Made by a program: the position numbers and the translations under genes. The notes beneath the pieces are model-generated. The model ran no database searches and was not told the DNA's origin. It saw nothing but the letters and a program-made list of their open reading frames with translations. Source: Sedimentisphaerales bacterium (lineage in GTDB: Bacteria; Planctomycetota; Phycisphaerae; Sedimentisphaerales; SM23-30). Taken from it: a stretch of DNA of 64,000 nt. How positions within the stretch are numbered: the first letter of the stretch is position 1; each line of letters opens with the position of its first letter. The stretch lies in contig JANQJS010000038.1 in the NCBI GenBank assembly GCA_028281535.1, positions 1 to 64,000 on the forward strand, given 5' to 3'. Below are positions 1 through 7,575 of the stretch, one piece after another.

Positions 1-481
1 CAAGTTCATTGTTTGGAACCATGCGATCAAATGCAACTTGAGCCCATTTTTGCCAATCCATGTCATTATCATCTGACAACCAGGCTTCAACGGTCGGTGC
101 AATGAAATTATCAAAATCGAGTGGGCCTTCACCCGCACCAAGATAAACGCCAACACGCTGAGCTGCAGGGTGGTCGCTATTTGATTCATCGAGTGGAAAA
201 GGCAAGTTGGCTTGTTTCCATGCTAGACTTGCTGCCCCTATGATAAACCGAGCATTTCTGCCTGCGTCTTTATGTTCGGCATGCAGTTCTTCTGGGATAT
301 GCTCCAGGTGATCGAAGTCAGGCACCTGAGCAGAAAATTGTGTTGGAAAGGTACTGGCGTCAAAAAGCGTTGTTTTAGAAACACCACTTGCACCTTCCAT
401 GAGACCTTTCCAGACGGTTTCTACATCATTGCCTAATGGCGTTGTCACTCCCATACCTGTAATAACAACACGTCGATTCAT
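1..481 (-). CDS. beta-ketoacyl-ACP synthase, N-terminal part (cut by window edge)
   Basis: The reading frame opens at ATG 481 and runs off the left edge after about 160 codons, so this is the N-terminal portion only. It begins MNRRVVITGMG, the standard first beta strand of FabF-type condensing enzymes, followed by the usual LFDASTFP region and the GVYLGAGEG stretch that precedes the active site. The catalytic Cys would fall just beyond the edge and cannot be checked. It starts 6 nt after the stop of the neighbouring ketosynthase-like gene (488-1810), so the two are almost certainly co-translated. Since that neighbour lacks the nucleophile, this protein is the better candidate for the catalytic subunit of a heterodimer. 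Family assignment is strong. Substrate and role (fatty acid versus polyketide or polyene) are unknown. Confidence 0.85.
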   Translation of the reverse strand, partial: MNRRVVITGMGVTTPLGNDVETVWKGLMEGASGVSKTTLFDASTFPTQFSAQVPDFDHLEHIPEELHAEHKDAGRNARFIIGAASLAWKQANLPFPLDESNSDHPAAQRVGVYLGAGEGPLDFDNFIAPTVEAWLSDDNDMDWQKWAQVAFDRMVPNNEL

Positions 482-487
482 GATTGT

Positions 488-1810
488 CTATCCTTGATAT
501 TTTGATATGACCACAGCGGCTGTTTGCCCACCAAATGTATAGCAGCAGGTGGCGGCGTGGTCGATTGAAATTTCAGTCGTCGCTTGCTGATTGATATTTA
601 GTCCATAATCTGGATTAGGATTTGGGCAGTTAATTGTTTTTGCAATTTTACCCTCTTTGAGAAAAAGCAAAGCGTTAATCAAATCGATGGTTGGAGCGGC
701 CGCTCCGCAGTTTCCGGTTTGACCTTTGCTGGCAAATATTTTGAGATCGGCGGTGTGATCTTTAAATACGTGATGAATGGCTTTGGCTTCCGCGGCGTCA
801 TGTGTTGCCACTGCCAGGCCATGAGGAATTAATGTGTTGATGTCATTTGGCGTTAACTTTGCATTCGAAATGGCTTTTTCAAGTGCAATCGATACGCCTC
901 TGCAGTCGGCTTCTGGTGTTACATAGTCTTTACTGAAATTATATGACCCACCAAATCCCGTTAACTCGGCATAAATATCAGCACCACGTTTTTGGGCATG
1001 CTCTAATTCTTCTAATACGATCACACCTGATCCTTCAGCAACCGCAGTGCCATCAGCATCACGATCAAAAGGTCTACAAGCTTCTTTCGGGCGATCATTG
1101 TAATTTGTACTGGCTGTTTTCTGGAAGCATTGACGTGTTAGTTTCACTCCGTTGACTTTACTTTCTGAGCCGCCTGCAACCATCAAATCTGCTTTGTCGT
1201 TTTTTATTAAGTTGTAGGCTTCACCAATAGCCAGAAGTCCAGAGGCATCGGCACAAGTAATCGCATTGCTTGGTCCTTGCAAATCATGAATGATGCTGAT
1301 ATGGCAACTCAGCATATTGGGTAAATACTTTAATAGCCAAAGAGGCGTTAGAGTGGCCATACCTTCATTGCCCCATTTGGTATAACTGAATTGATTATTT
1401 TCCGTGGCGTGTACAGTGGAGCCGCCCAATTCAACTAGATCGCAGCTAATGAGTCCCGCGCCGACATTTACACCGCTTCGTGTCGGTTCAATGGAGATAT
1501 CACCTTCAGGATCCGTTCCCTTGGTTACCAGTTTCGCACCACGAATGGCATCGTCAGCTGCAATAACAGCCATTTCGATATCTCGTGACATGAGCTTGGT
1601 GGCTTTGCGGTGTGACTTTGGAACATATTTATTCATTTTGACCCTGGCAGATTCACCGGCGATCTGGCTAGGGAATTTACTGGCGTCAAATGATTGTATG
1701 TTATCGACTCCCACTGTTCCGTCAAAAAGGTTTTGTCGATATTCTTCCAAGCCAAGGCCAATGGGGTTGACTGTTCCCATGCCTGTAATAACCACGCGGC
1801 GGTTTGACAT
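488..1810 (-). CDS. ketosynthase-fold protein with the nucleophilic Cys replaced (chain-length-factor-like)
   Basis: A 440-residue thiolase-fold condensing enzyme homologue of full FabF length, starting MSNRRVVITGMG. Aligning without gaps from GPS (180-182) through AIGEA (194-198) puts Asp188 where FabF has its catalytic Cys; Cys186 sits two residues earlier. The first active-site His is kept (PHG, H330) and the Lys is kept (SKGQ, K362), but the second His is Asn367 (TGN instead of TGH). This pattern is expected of a non-condensing partner such as a chain-length factor, which in type II polyketide systems also lacks the Cys. It sits between a dehydratase gene and a second ketosynthase gene (481 to beyond 1) on the same strand, with gaps of 26 and 6 nt. 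The fold is certain. The non-catalytic role is inferred from the residues. Confidence 0.85.
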   Translation of the reverse strand: MSNRRVVITGMGTVNPIGLGLEEYRQNLFDGTVGVDNIQSFDASKFPSQIAGESARVKMNKYVPKSHRKATKLMSRDIEMAVIAADDAIRGAKLVTKGTDPEGDISIEPTRSGVNVGAGLISCDLVELGGSTVHATENNQFSYTKWGNEGMATLTPLWLLKYLPNMLSCHISIIHDLQGPSNAITCADASGLLAIGEAYNLIKNDKADLMVAGGSESKVNGVKLTRQCFQKTASTNYNDRPKEACRPFDRDADGTAVAEGSGVIVLEELEHAQKRGADIYAELTGFGGSYNFSKDYVTPEADCRGVSIALEKAISNAKLTPNDINTLIPHGLAVATHDAAEAKAIHHVFKDHTADLKIFASKGQTGNCGAAAPTIDLINALLFLKEGKIAKTINCPNPNPDYGLNINQQATTEISIDHAATCCYTFGGQTAAVVISKYQG

Positions 1811-1836
1811 GAAATTTTCCTATCTTACTATGTGAG

Positions 1837-2322
1837 TTATGTGTGGTTGCTACTTGTATCTGGGCGATAGATTTTGAGCATACTCATAAATTGTTCATTG
1901 AAGACAAAATTTTCTTCAGGGAATTCCAGGCCACCCATATTTTGATCGATATGACTGAACATCATTTGGATTTCCCCAAGAACCCTATCGTTACAGTAAA
2001 CGGTTCCCTTAATGGTTGCGGCTTCATCAGCGATGTTCTCGACAGAGGCTTCAAGTTTAAGTTGATCGCCAGGCAGAGCCAGGTCATGAAACGTAGCGCG
2101 TGTGATTTTTGCCAGGATAACCTTTTCACTGTAATCTTTTGCTTCGCCTACTAGAATACCACCTGTTTGTGCCATGGCTTCAATAATCAGTGAAGCAGGC
2201 ATCACAGGGAACCCAGGAAAGTGGTCGTGCAAATGCTCTTCAGCCAAGCTGATATTTTTTATCGCAACGGCACGTTTGCCCGATTCAAATTCTATAAATT
2301 TATCGATCCAGATCCAACGCAT
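1837..2322 (-). CDS. FabZ/FabA-like 3-hydroxyacyl-ACP dehydratase (hot-dog fold)
   Basis: A 161-residue single hot-dog domain. The active-site pattern is visible: His in DHFPGFPVMP and Glu in LIIEAMAQTGG, matching the His/Glu pair of FabZ. The usual Pro-Gly after the loop is Pro-Ala here. FabZ enzymes dehydrate 3-hydroxyacyl-ACP to the trans-2-enoyl form in the cytoplasm. The gene lies between the acyl carrier protein (2373) and the Cys-less ketosynthase (1810), all on the minus strand, and starts MRWIWIDKF in parallel with MRFILLDKV of the second copy at 2826-3296. Two dehydratases flanking one ACP suggest repeated reduction/dehydration or different chain lengths. Which step each performs cannot be told from sequence. 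Confidence 0.85.
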   Translation of the reverse strand: MRWIWIDKFIEFESGKRAVAIKNISLAEEHLHDHFPGFPVMPASLIIEAMAQTGGILVGEAKDYSEKVILAKITRATFHDLALPGDQLKLEASVENIADEAATIKGTVYCNDRVLGEIQMMFSHIDQNMGGLEFPEENFVFNEQFMSMLKIYRPDTSSNHT

Positions 2323-2372
2323 GTGGTGTCTATCTTATACCCTTTATAAGTTCTTGCTAGTTATGCAGAACG

Positions 2373-2762
2373 TTAGTTGAGTTTGCCTTCGATATAACCC
2401 AGTATTGAGCTGACTTTAAATAGATCGCCAATTTTATTAATATCCGGATCTTTTGCAAATTCACTAAAATCAACGTGAGGCATTTGTTCAGTTAGCTGGG
2501 CAAGGCCTGCTTCGGTAACTTTGCCATCAACGATGAGATCGCTGTCACCTAGCACATTGTCACCAGGGAAAAGTTCTTCACGAGGGATCTTGATATCAAA
2601 AGCTTTCTCCAAACGAAAGACAATGTCCAAAAAGTCAATACTTTCAGCGCCTAAATCTTCCATGAGGCGGGCATCTTCGGTGACTTCGTCATCGTCTACA
2701 CCTAAAGCATCTACCAGAGTGTCTTTGACTTTTTCATAAATTTCTTCGCGGCTCAATGACAT
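2373..2762 (-). CDS. acyl carrier protein, extended form (about 129 residues)
   Basis: An ACP homologue with the phosphopantetheine attachment Ser in DLGAESIDFLDIVF. Helix 1 (EEIYEKVKDTLVDALG) and helix 2 are normal, but the protein is 129 residues against about 78 for housekeeping ACPs. The extra length follows helix 2 and contains an EELFPGDNVLGDSDLIVDGKV-type insertion, then a C-terminal helical tail. It would carry the growing acyl chain as a thioester for the flanking ketosynthases and dehydratases. It is clearly distinct from acpP at 10551-10805, so the genome has at least two ACPs, and this one is dedicated to the accessory cassette by context. The start is ATG 2762. Upstream GGAGG (on the minus strand) fits as a ribosome binding site. 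Confidence 0.85.
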   Translation of the reverse strand: MSLSREEIYEKVKDTLVDALGVDDDEVTEDARLMEDLGAESIDFLDIVFRLEKAFDIKIPREELFPGDNVLGDSDLIVDGKVTEAGLAQLTEQMPHVDFSEFAKDPDINKIGDLFKVSSILGYIEGKLN

Positions 2763-2825
2763 AGTGTTTTAAACCTCCAGTTTTAAATAACACAATTCAA
2801 GTTTAATAATTCTATTCTTAAATCA

Positions 2826-3296
2826 TTAAAGTGCGCCAACCAGTTGGGCACGTGATTTCATTTCTTTGATCAATTTTTCATCAGCTTGAGAGAAGGATGC
2901 ATCTCGATCAGCTAGGTTAAAGTGGTTTAATGATAAACGCGCTTCGACCATCGGTTGATCTTCTATGTGAGCATGAGCAATAAATTTGCTTTCTGTCTCT
3001 GAAATTGATTTAGCCTCTAGCGACATTTTTAATATATTGCCAGGCTTGACAAAACTTTTATATTTGATGTTTCTCGCTTCTTTTAAAACGATCATACTCT
3101 GCTGAAAATTATTTGTGACGCGTACGAGCATGGCTGCGGTTTGCACCATCGCTTCTACCATAAACACACCAGGTAGAACCGGGAAGTTTGGAAAATGATC
3201 AGATAGATATTCCTCTGATAGACTCAGTGCTTTGACGGCGGTAATGCGCTCGCCAACGACTAAATCAGTCACTTTGTCCAATAAAATAAAACGCAT
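2826..3296 (-). CDS. second FabZ/FabA-like 3-hydroxyacyl-ACP dehydratase
   Basis: Hot-dog fold protein of about 156 residues with His in DHFPNFPVLPG and Glu in FMVEAMVQT, the FabZ catalytic pair. I chose the ATG at 3296 (MRFILLDKV) rather than an upstream in-frame ATG at 3368, because the paralogue at 1837-2322 starts in exactly this way and a GGAG box lies 13 nt upstream. It is the first-transcribed dehydratase of the cassette: dehydratase, ACP, dehydratase, Cys-less ketosynthase, ketosynthase. It is 60-odd nt from the ACP gene. It differs from its neighbour in keeping the classical Pro-Gly in the active-site loop. It is likely a cytoplasmic dehydratase of an ACP-bound intermediate. The final product is unknown. 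Confidence 0.83.
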   Translation of the reverse strand: MRFILLDKVTDLVVGERITAVKALSLSEEYLSDHFPNFPVLPGVFMVEAMVQTAAMLVRVTNNFQQSMIVLKEARNIKYKSFVKPGNILKMSLEAKSISETESKFIAHAHIEDQPMVEARLSLNHFNLADRDASFSQADEKLIKEMKSRAQLVGAL

Positions 3297-3450
3297 TAGA
3301 TGCTCAATACTCCTTAATTTATCTTTGTAACCGCCTTGAAAAATCGGAGTTACAAATATTAATAGCAATTAACTAAAACGACATTTTAGGGATGCCTGTC
3401 TAGTTTTCCAATCATTTTTGATAAATTTTTATGAAATAGTGACTTTTGGG

Positions 3451-4554
3451 CTAAGATGCAATTTCTTTCAGGCGGGAGATACCTTTTTCAATTTGCTCGT
3501 TGCTGGTGGCGAAACTAATTCGAAAATGGGTGTCTTGCTGTGAAAAAACTGATCCAGGGATGATTAAGACGTTGTTCTGAATCGCTTTTTCCACAAACTC
3601 GCTGGCTTTTTGGTTAGGTGCTTCTACAAAAGCATAAAACGCTCCTTCTGGCTTATGTAGGTTGAAAGACTCCTTTAGTCCATCGTAGATTAAATCTCGT
3701 TTCTCACGGTAAGACTTAATTTCATTGGAAATATCGCAGTCAAGAGCATCAGCAGCGGCTTTTTGGAATGGATGAGCAGCACAGACAAAGGTATATTGCT
3801 GCAGCGTGGCCATGCGTTCGGCTAATTCTAACAACGCTTCAGGAAAAAGGATGTACCCTAGTCGCCAACCGGGAACACCATAGGTTTTAGAGAAACCGCG
3901 GAGGACGAGCGTTTTTTCATAGTAATTAGCAATACTCACAGGGGGGCTGTCATAACTGAATTCCCAGTAGATCTCATCTGAGATAATGATTAGGTCATGT
4001 TTCTGTGCTATTTGGGCAATCTTTTTTAGAAGACTTTCGTCAAGCATCCTACCTGTAGGATTCGCTGGTGAATTGATAATTAATATCTTACTTTTGTCAG
4101 TAATGGAATTTTCGATCATGTCTGCAGTTAATTGAAAATCTGGGTAGGTGTTTAAATAGACACATTTGCCATCCATTAATCCCACCAAATGGCTGTAACT
4201 GACGAAATAGGGGTCAGGTACCAATACTTCATCACCTGGATTCACTAATGCCATGAAAGCCAAATGGAGGGCGCCGCTGACACCTGAAGTCACGATAGCG
4301 TCGAGAGATTTCCACCCAAATTCTTCAATGGCTTTCTTTTTAAGTCCTTCTCTTAGAGCTGGAATACCTGCTGTAAGTGCATATCCATTATATTTGTCGT
4401 CGATTGCTTCATGGGCAGCAGCTTTTAAATTTGCGGGCACATCGAAGTCAGGCTCTCCGATACTGAAATCGACAGGGTCTGTCATTTGAGAAGCCAGTTG
4501 CCATATTCGTCGTATGCCTGATGCGTCGATCTTTTTACATCTGTCTGAAATCAT
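3451..4554 (-). CDS. class I/II pyridoxal-phosphate aminotransferase (AspC-like)
   Basis: A 367-residue fold-type I aminotransferase. Visible hallmarks are the N-terminal DFSIGEPDFDVP, NSPANPTGR, the SDEIYWEF segment that supports the cofactor, and the PLP-binding Lys in RGFSKTYGVPGWR. The C-terminal Arg that binds the substrate carboxylate is in HFRISFA. It most resembles aspartate/aromatic or AspC-like transferases; the amino donor and acceptor cannot be read from the sequence. It is on the same strand and upstream of the accessory ketosynthase cassette, with about 150 nt between them, so it may be transcribed with the cassette. A strong terminator (4573-4611) separates it from the gene upstream. 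Start ATG 4554. Confidence 0.85.
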   Translation of the reverse strand: MISDRCKKIDASGIRRIWQLASQMTDPVDFSIGEPDFDVPANLKAAAHEAIDDKYNGYALTAGIPALREGLKKKAIEEFGWKSLDAIVTSGVSGALHLAFMALVNPGDEVLVPDPYFVSYSHLVGLMDGKCVYLNTYPDFQLTADMIENSITDKSKILIINSPANPTGRMLDESLLKKIAQIAQKHDLIIISDEIYWEFSYDSPPVSIANYYEKTLVLRGFSKTYGVPGWRLGYILFPEALLELAERMATLQQYTFVCAAHPFQKAAADALDCDISNEIKSYREKRDLIYDGLKESFNLHKPEGAFYAFVEAPNQKASEFVEKAIQNNVLIIPGSVFSQQDTHFRISFATSNEQIEKGISRLKEIAS

Positions 4555-4572
4555 AGCTCATTAATTTCTATT

Positions 4573-4611
4573 AAAAAAACCTTGTCGCTTACAAAATAAG
4601 GACAAGGTTTT
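4573..4611 (-). terminator. rho-independent terminator after the small basic protein gene
   Basis: A perfect 11-bp inverted repeat (4576-4586 with 4601-4611; arm ACCTTGTC plus A/T pairs) with a 14-nt loop. Read on the minus strand it is followed directly by a run of seven T. It lies 41 nt past the stop of the small basic protein gene and before the start of the aminotransferase, so it should end transcription of 5773-4652. Confidence 0.8.
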
Positions 4612-4651
4612 AAATTTTCGATATTTTATCAAGAACAAGAATAAAGAAGTT

Positions 4652-4858
4652 CTATTTATCCTCTTCATCTTTCTTTTTCTTGGTCTTTTTGCCAGCGATA
4701 CTTTTACGGTGGGCTACTTTTGGCAAACCAAGAGGCGAATTTTCTTCTTCAGTCCATTTGCCATTATCTTCGAGAACCAAAAGGCGTTCAGCTCTTTTTA
4801 GCACATTACGATGGCGGCTAAGCGTATTTTTCCCTTTGAGAGAACGATCTACTGACAT
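4652..4858 (-). CDS. PVC-type small basic protein
   Basis: A 68-residue, Lys/Arg-rich protein beginning MSVDRSLKGKNTLSRHRNVL, with ERLLVLEDNGKW and LGLPKVAHRK further on. This matches the small basic protein family that I know from Planctomycetes, Verrucomicrobia and Chlamydiae (TIGR04137 as I recall it). Its function is unknown, though the charge and size suggest association with rRNA or the ribosome. The Lys/Glu-rich tail is low complexity. The gene follows the membrane protein gene 4880-5773 by 21 nt on the same strand and ends before a strong terminator. It is a useful marker that the host belongs to the PVC group. Start ATG 4858. Confidence 0.8.
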   Translation of the reverse strand: MSVDRSLKGKNTLSRHRNVLKRAERLLVLEDNGKWTEEENSPLGLPKVAHRKSIAGKKTKKKKDEEDK

Positions 4859-4879
4859 GTCATAAACTCCTATATTCTT

Positions 4880-5773
4880 TTAATTTAATGTCTTAATATT
4901 GCTTTTAATTACTGGAAAAGCACCTGAGAAGGTATCTTTGCCAAATCCCAAAGCACCTTTGGGCTTGTTTTTATTGTATTTAGCACCAACTTTCACGATG
5001 ATGTCTTTTAATCGAGCAGCTTCTATACTCTTTTTTCGTTCGAAAGTCAAGCGTGTATATAAAACGTAACGGCCTTGAAATCGTCCAATTTCTGTATCCA
5101 AGCCGCTTTTGTTAAAATATTCCTGTACTGGACGAAGCTCTCGTTGGCTTTCGTAGCCACACATGATATAGCATAAGCTTCCTTCTGTATTTAATACAGG
5201 TTTTGGTTCCGGTGTTTTATTGGCAACTTCTGGTGCAGATGTCACAGGTATCGTTACAGCAACAGGTTTGACTGGCTCCTGTTTAACGATAGGTGTTGTT
5301 ACTGCAACAGGCGGCCTGCTTGTGGCCTGAGACGATTTCTCAGGGTAAATATTTTGTCTCACAGGCGATTGTCTTACCAGTGAGAGCGGGTCAGCAGGTT
5401 GTTGCTGATCTTCAGTTATGGCTACCTGTGGTTGCTCATAGACCGTATTTCGCTGTCCCAGCATGTAGCTGACCATGTGGGTTAGAATCAGGCCTAGGAT
5501 CACCAATCCCAATATCCAGAATGAGGCCGAAATTTCCAGCTGTTTATTGTTCAAATGAGCCGATACTGTTGGGCCATTTAACAATTCTTTGATCAGCTTG
5601 GAAGAAGGTGCTGGTTTAGCACTCTCTTTTGCCTTTGTTTCGTTATTTACTTTTTTTGTCTCCTGGCCAGTATAAAACCAACTCGGTGTTTCAAGAGTTT
5701 TGCCTTTACCAGGGTGATTTTGTTCCTTGCTGATTAATTCATACAAGGCAGGCTTATATTTTTTGCCCGACAT
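4880..5773 (-). CDS. single-pass membrane protein with SPOR-like C-terminal region
   Basis: A 297-residue protein of unknown function. Residues 1-80 are polar and probably cytoplasmic. Residues 84-105 form one strongly hydrophobic segment (FWILGLVILGLILTHM). Next comes a Pro/Val/Thr-rich linker (about 110-190) typical of a periplasmic spacer. The last 100 residues hold a compact domain beginning LCYIMCGYES and including GRFQGRYVLYT, which resembles a SPOR-type or RNP-like peptidoglycan-binding fold, although I cannot confirm it. The layout suggests an inner-membrane protein with a periplasmic sensor or wall-binding domain. It is first in a short transcript with the small basic protein gene and is divergent from rpmF. 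Start ATG 5773. Confidence 0.6.
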   Translation of the reverse strand: MSGKKYKPALYELISKEQNHPGKGKTLETPSWFYTGQETKKVNNETKAKESAKPAPSSKLIKELLNGPTVSAHLNNKQLEISASFWILGLVILGLILTHMVSYMLGQRNTVYEQPQVAITEDQQQPADPLSLVRQSPVRQNIYPEKSSQATSRPPVAVTTPIVKQEPVKPVAVTIPVTSAPEVANKTPEPKPVLNTEGSLCYIMCGYESQRELRPVQEYFNKSGLDTEIGRFQGRYVLYTRLTFERKKSIEAARLKDIIVKVGAKYNKNKPKGALGFGKDTFSGAFPVIKSNIKTLN

Positions 5774-6023
5774 ACGAGACTCCTTCTCGCTAGAATTGCG
5801 TTATCCATAATCTTTGTAAAATCTTCCAAGCATTTATTCACTTTCTAATACAATTCGAAAGCACCTAAGGGTACTTTGGAGTTCATTTCCAAAGACGCAT
5901 AATTTTGAAATACCTTAACAAATTGTAAATGAAAATGCAAACAGGTTTTACGAAAGATTTTAAATTTTATTTTGACATGAATAATGGCTTTTCAGAGAGG
6001 GGGGAGGTTCTAGCAGTTTTCTC

Positions 6024-6052
6024 TTGACAGTTCGCCATATCTCCTGTATTTT
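6024..6052 (+). promoter_or_regulatory. sigma-70-type promoter for rpmF-plsX-fab operon
   Basis: TTGACA at 6024-6029, a 17-bp spacer, then TATTTT at 6047-6052, about 90 nt before rpmF. The rest of the 371-bp divergent gap (5774-6144) is AT-rich and shows no other feature I can support. Confidence 0.55.
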
Positions 6053-6144
6053 CTTGCAATTACAAATCCCTATGCGCGGGATATGTAGGAAATGTTGTTC
6101 AATGTGAAAAATTATAAATGAATGTATATAAGTAGGTTATATAA

Positions 6145-6327
6145 ATGTTACCTGTAAAGAAAACATCGAAAGCTCGTAAACGTAAGCGTCGCAGCCATCA
6201 TGCCCTCAAGGCTCCAAATTTTTATTTCTGCAAAGAAAGTGGAACAGTCAAACTTCCTCACACGGCTTGTGCTAAGACAGGGTATGTGAACAAATCACTG
6301 ACACTTGAGCTGGATGCAGAAAAATAA
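6145..6327 (+). CDS. rpmF: 50S ribosomal protein L32
   Basis: A 60-residue basic protein starting MLPVKKTSKARKRKRRSHHALKAP, the conserved L32 N-terminus. It belongs to the large ribosomal subunit. In the Cys-containing form of L32, four Cys bind zinc as two CxxC pairs. Here only one Cys of each pair remains (CKESG and CAKTG), so the zinc ribbon is half eroded and probably does not bind metal. The order rpmF-plsX-fabH-fabD-fabG-acpP-fabF is the classical bacterial lipid operon, which supports the call. The start ATG 6145 lies just after an AT-rich leader, with no strong Shine-Dalgarno sequence visible. Confidence 0.92.
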   Translation: MLPVKKTSKARKRKRRSHHALKAPNFYFCKESGTVKLPHTACAKTGYVNKSLTLELDAEK

Positions 6328-6344
6328 ACAATCAGGCTGTGATC

Positions 6345-6412
6345 AGAGCTTTAAGAATTCAGCAAATCAATTCAGTGCATCATGGAAAAGATGGTGTTTT
6401 AAGCTCTTTTTT
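6345..6412 (+). terminator. possible attenuator between rpmF and plsX
   Basis: A 7-bp inverted repeat, AGAGCTT (6345-6351) and AAGCTCT (6401-6407), runs into a six-T stretch. The loop is long (49 nt), with a weak inner CATC/GATG pairing. It could reduce read-through from the ribosomal gene into plsX. The evidence is weak. Confidence 0.3.
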
Positions 6413-6445
6413 AATAAACAGTAACAGTTAAAGGATGAATGTTAC

Positions 6446-7462
6446 ATGCGTATAGCTCTCGATGCGATGGGTGGAGATAATGCTCCAGCAGAGATTGTTG
6501 CCGGTGCCGTTAAAGCACTAGAGCAGCTTGAAGAGAGTGACCAAATATTATTGATTGGTGACGAGGGGGTCGTCAAAGAGCATCTCGACAAAATAAATGC
6601 TTCCCAGAATGATCGATTGCAAATCGTCCATGCTCCAGAAGCTGTTGGGATGGATGAGTCACCTGTCGAGGCATTGCGTAAGAAGCGAAAAAGTTCAATC
6701 GCAATTATGGCCAAAATGGCTGCTGGCGAAGAAGCAGATGTGGCTATTAGTGCAGGGAATACTGGGGCGTGCGTTGCTGCTTGTCAGATGAGAATGCGAT
6801 TGCTTCCTGGGATTATTCGACCCGGGATTTTGGTCGTTTTTCCAGCCATGGCTGGCCCGATAGCCATTTGTGATGTTGGTGCTAACATTGCACCAAAATC
6901 AAGTCACTTGCATCAATATGCACTCATGGCAAGTATCTACATGAGAGAAGTTATTGGTATTGAAAATCCCAGAACGGGATTGATAAATATAGGCGAAGAG
7001 GAAAGTAAAGGCAACGAATTGGCAAAGAAGGTCAATCAGTTGTTACGTGAAGATGATCGCGTTGAATTTATAGGAAATGTTGAACCTCGGGAATTTCTAA
7101 AACGACCTTGTGAAGTTATTGTTTGTGATGGTTTTGCTGGGAATATTATCTTGAAGTTTTCAGAGGGTTTGGCAGAAGGGTTGTTTGGCGTCATTTTGCA
7201 GGAGATCAAAAAATTGGCTCCTGAGCTTGTTCAAAAATTTATGCCCATCATCCAGAAAATTTATGCCGATCATGATCACACCGAGTTTGGTGGGGCCCCG
7301 TTATTGGGTGTAGATGGTACTTGCATTATATGCCATGGATCTAGTGATGCTCGAGCAATGAAAAATGCGATCCTTCGAGCCAAAAATCAAGTCCAAACTG
7401 GTTTTAACGATATGATCGTCGATGCACTGCAACAAGTACCAATCACGGAGGCTGAAGATTAG
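6446..7462 (+). CDS. plsX: phosphate acyltransferase PlsX
   Basis: A 338-residue homologue of PlsX, which converts acyl-ACP and phosphate to acyl-phosphate for phospholipid synthesis at the cytoplasmic face of the membrane. Recognisable segments are the N-terminal MRIALDAMGGDNAP, the SAGNTGA motif around residue 105, the NIGEEESKGN segment and VCDGFAGN near 230. Full family length. An AAAGGA box precedes ATG 6446. Its position between rpmF and fabH is the usual one. No abnormality seen. Confidence 0.95.
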   Translation: MRIALDAMGGDNAPAEIVAGAVKALEQLEESDQILLIGDEGVVKEHLDKINASQNDRLQIVHAPEAVGMDESPVEALRKKRKSSIAIMAKMAAGEEADVAISAGNTGACVAACQMRMRLLPGIIRPGILVVFPAMAGPIAICDVGANIAPKSSHLHQYALMASIYMREVIGIENPRTGLINIGEEESKGNELAKKVNQLLREDDRVEFIGNVEPREFLKRPCEVIVCDGFAGNIILKFSEGLAEGLFGVILQEIKKLAPELVQKFMPIIQKIYADHDHTEFGGAPLLGVDGTCIICHGSSDARAMKNAILRAKNQVQTGFNDMIVDALQQVPITEAED

Positions 7463-7575
7463 GCTTACCTTTTTCAAAGAATACGGATGTTCTTTATTTT
7501 CTTTCACTACATGATTTTTAGTACAACTTATTAATAAAACACTGCTCGAAGTTTAGTGGTGTTATTTAAATTTAA

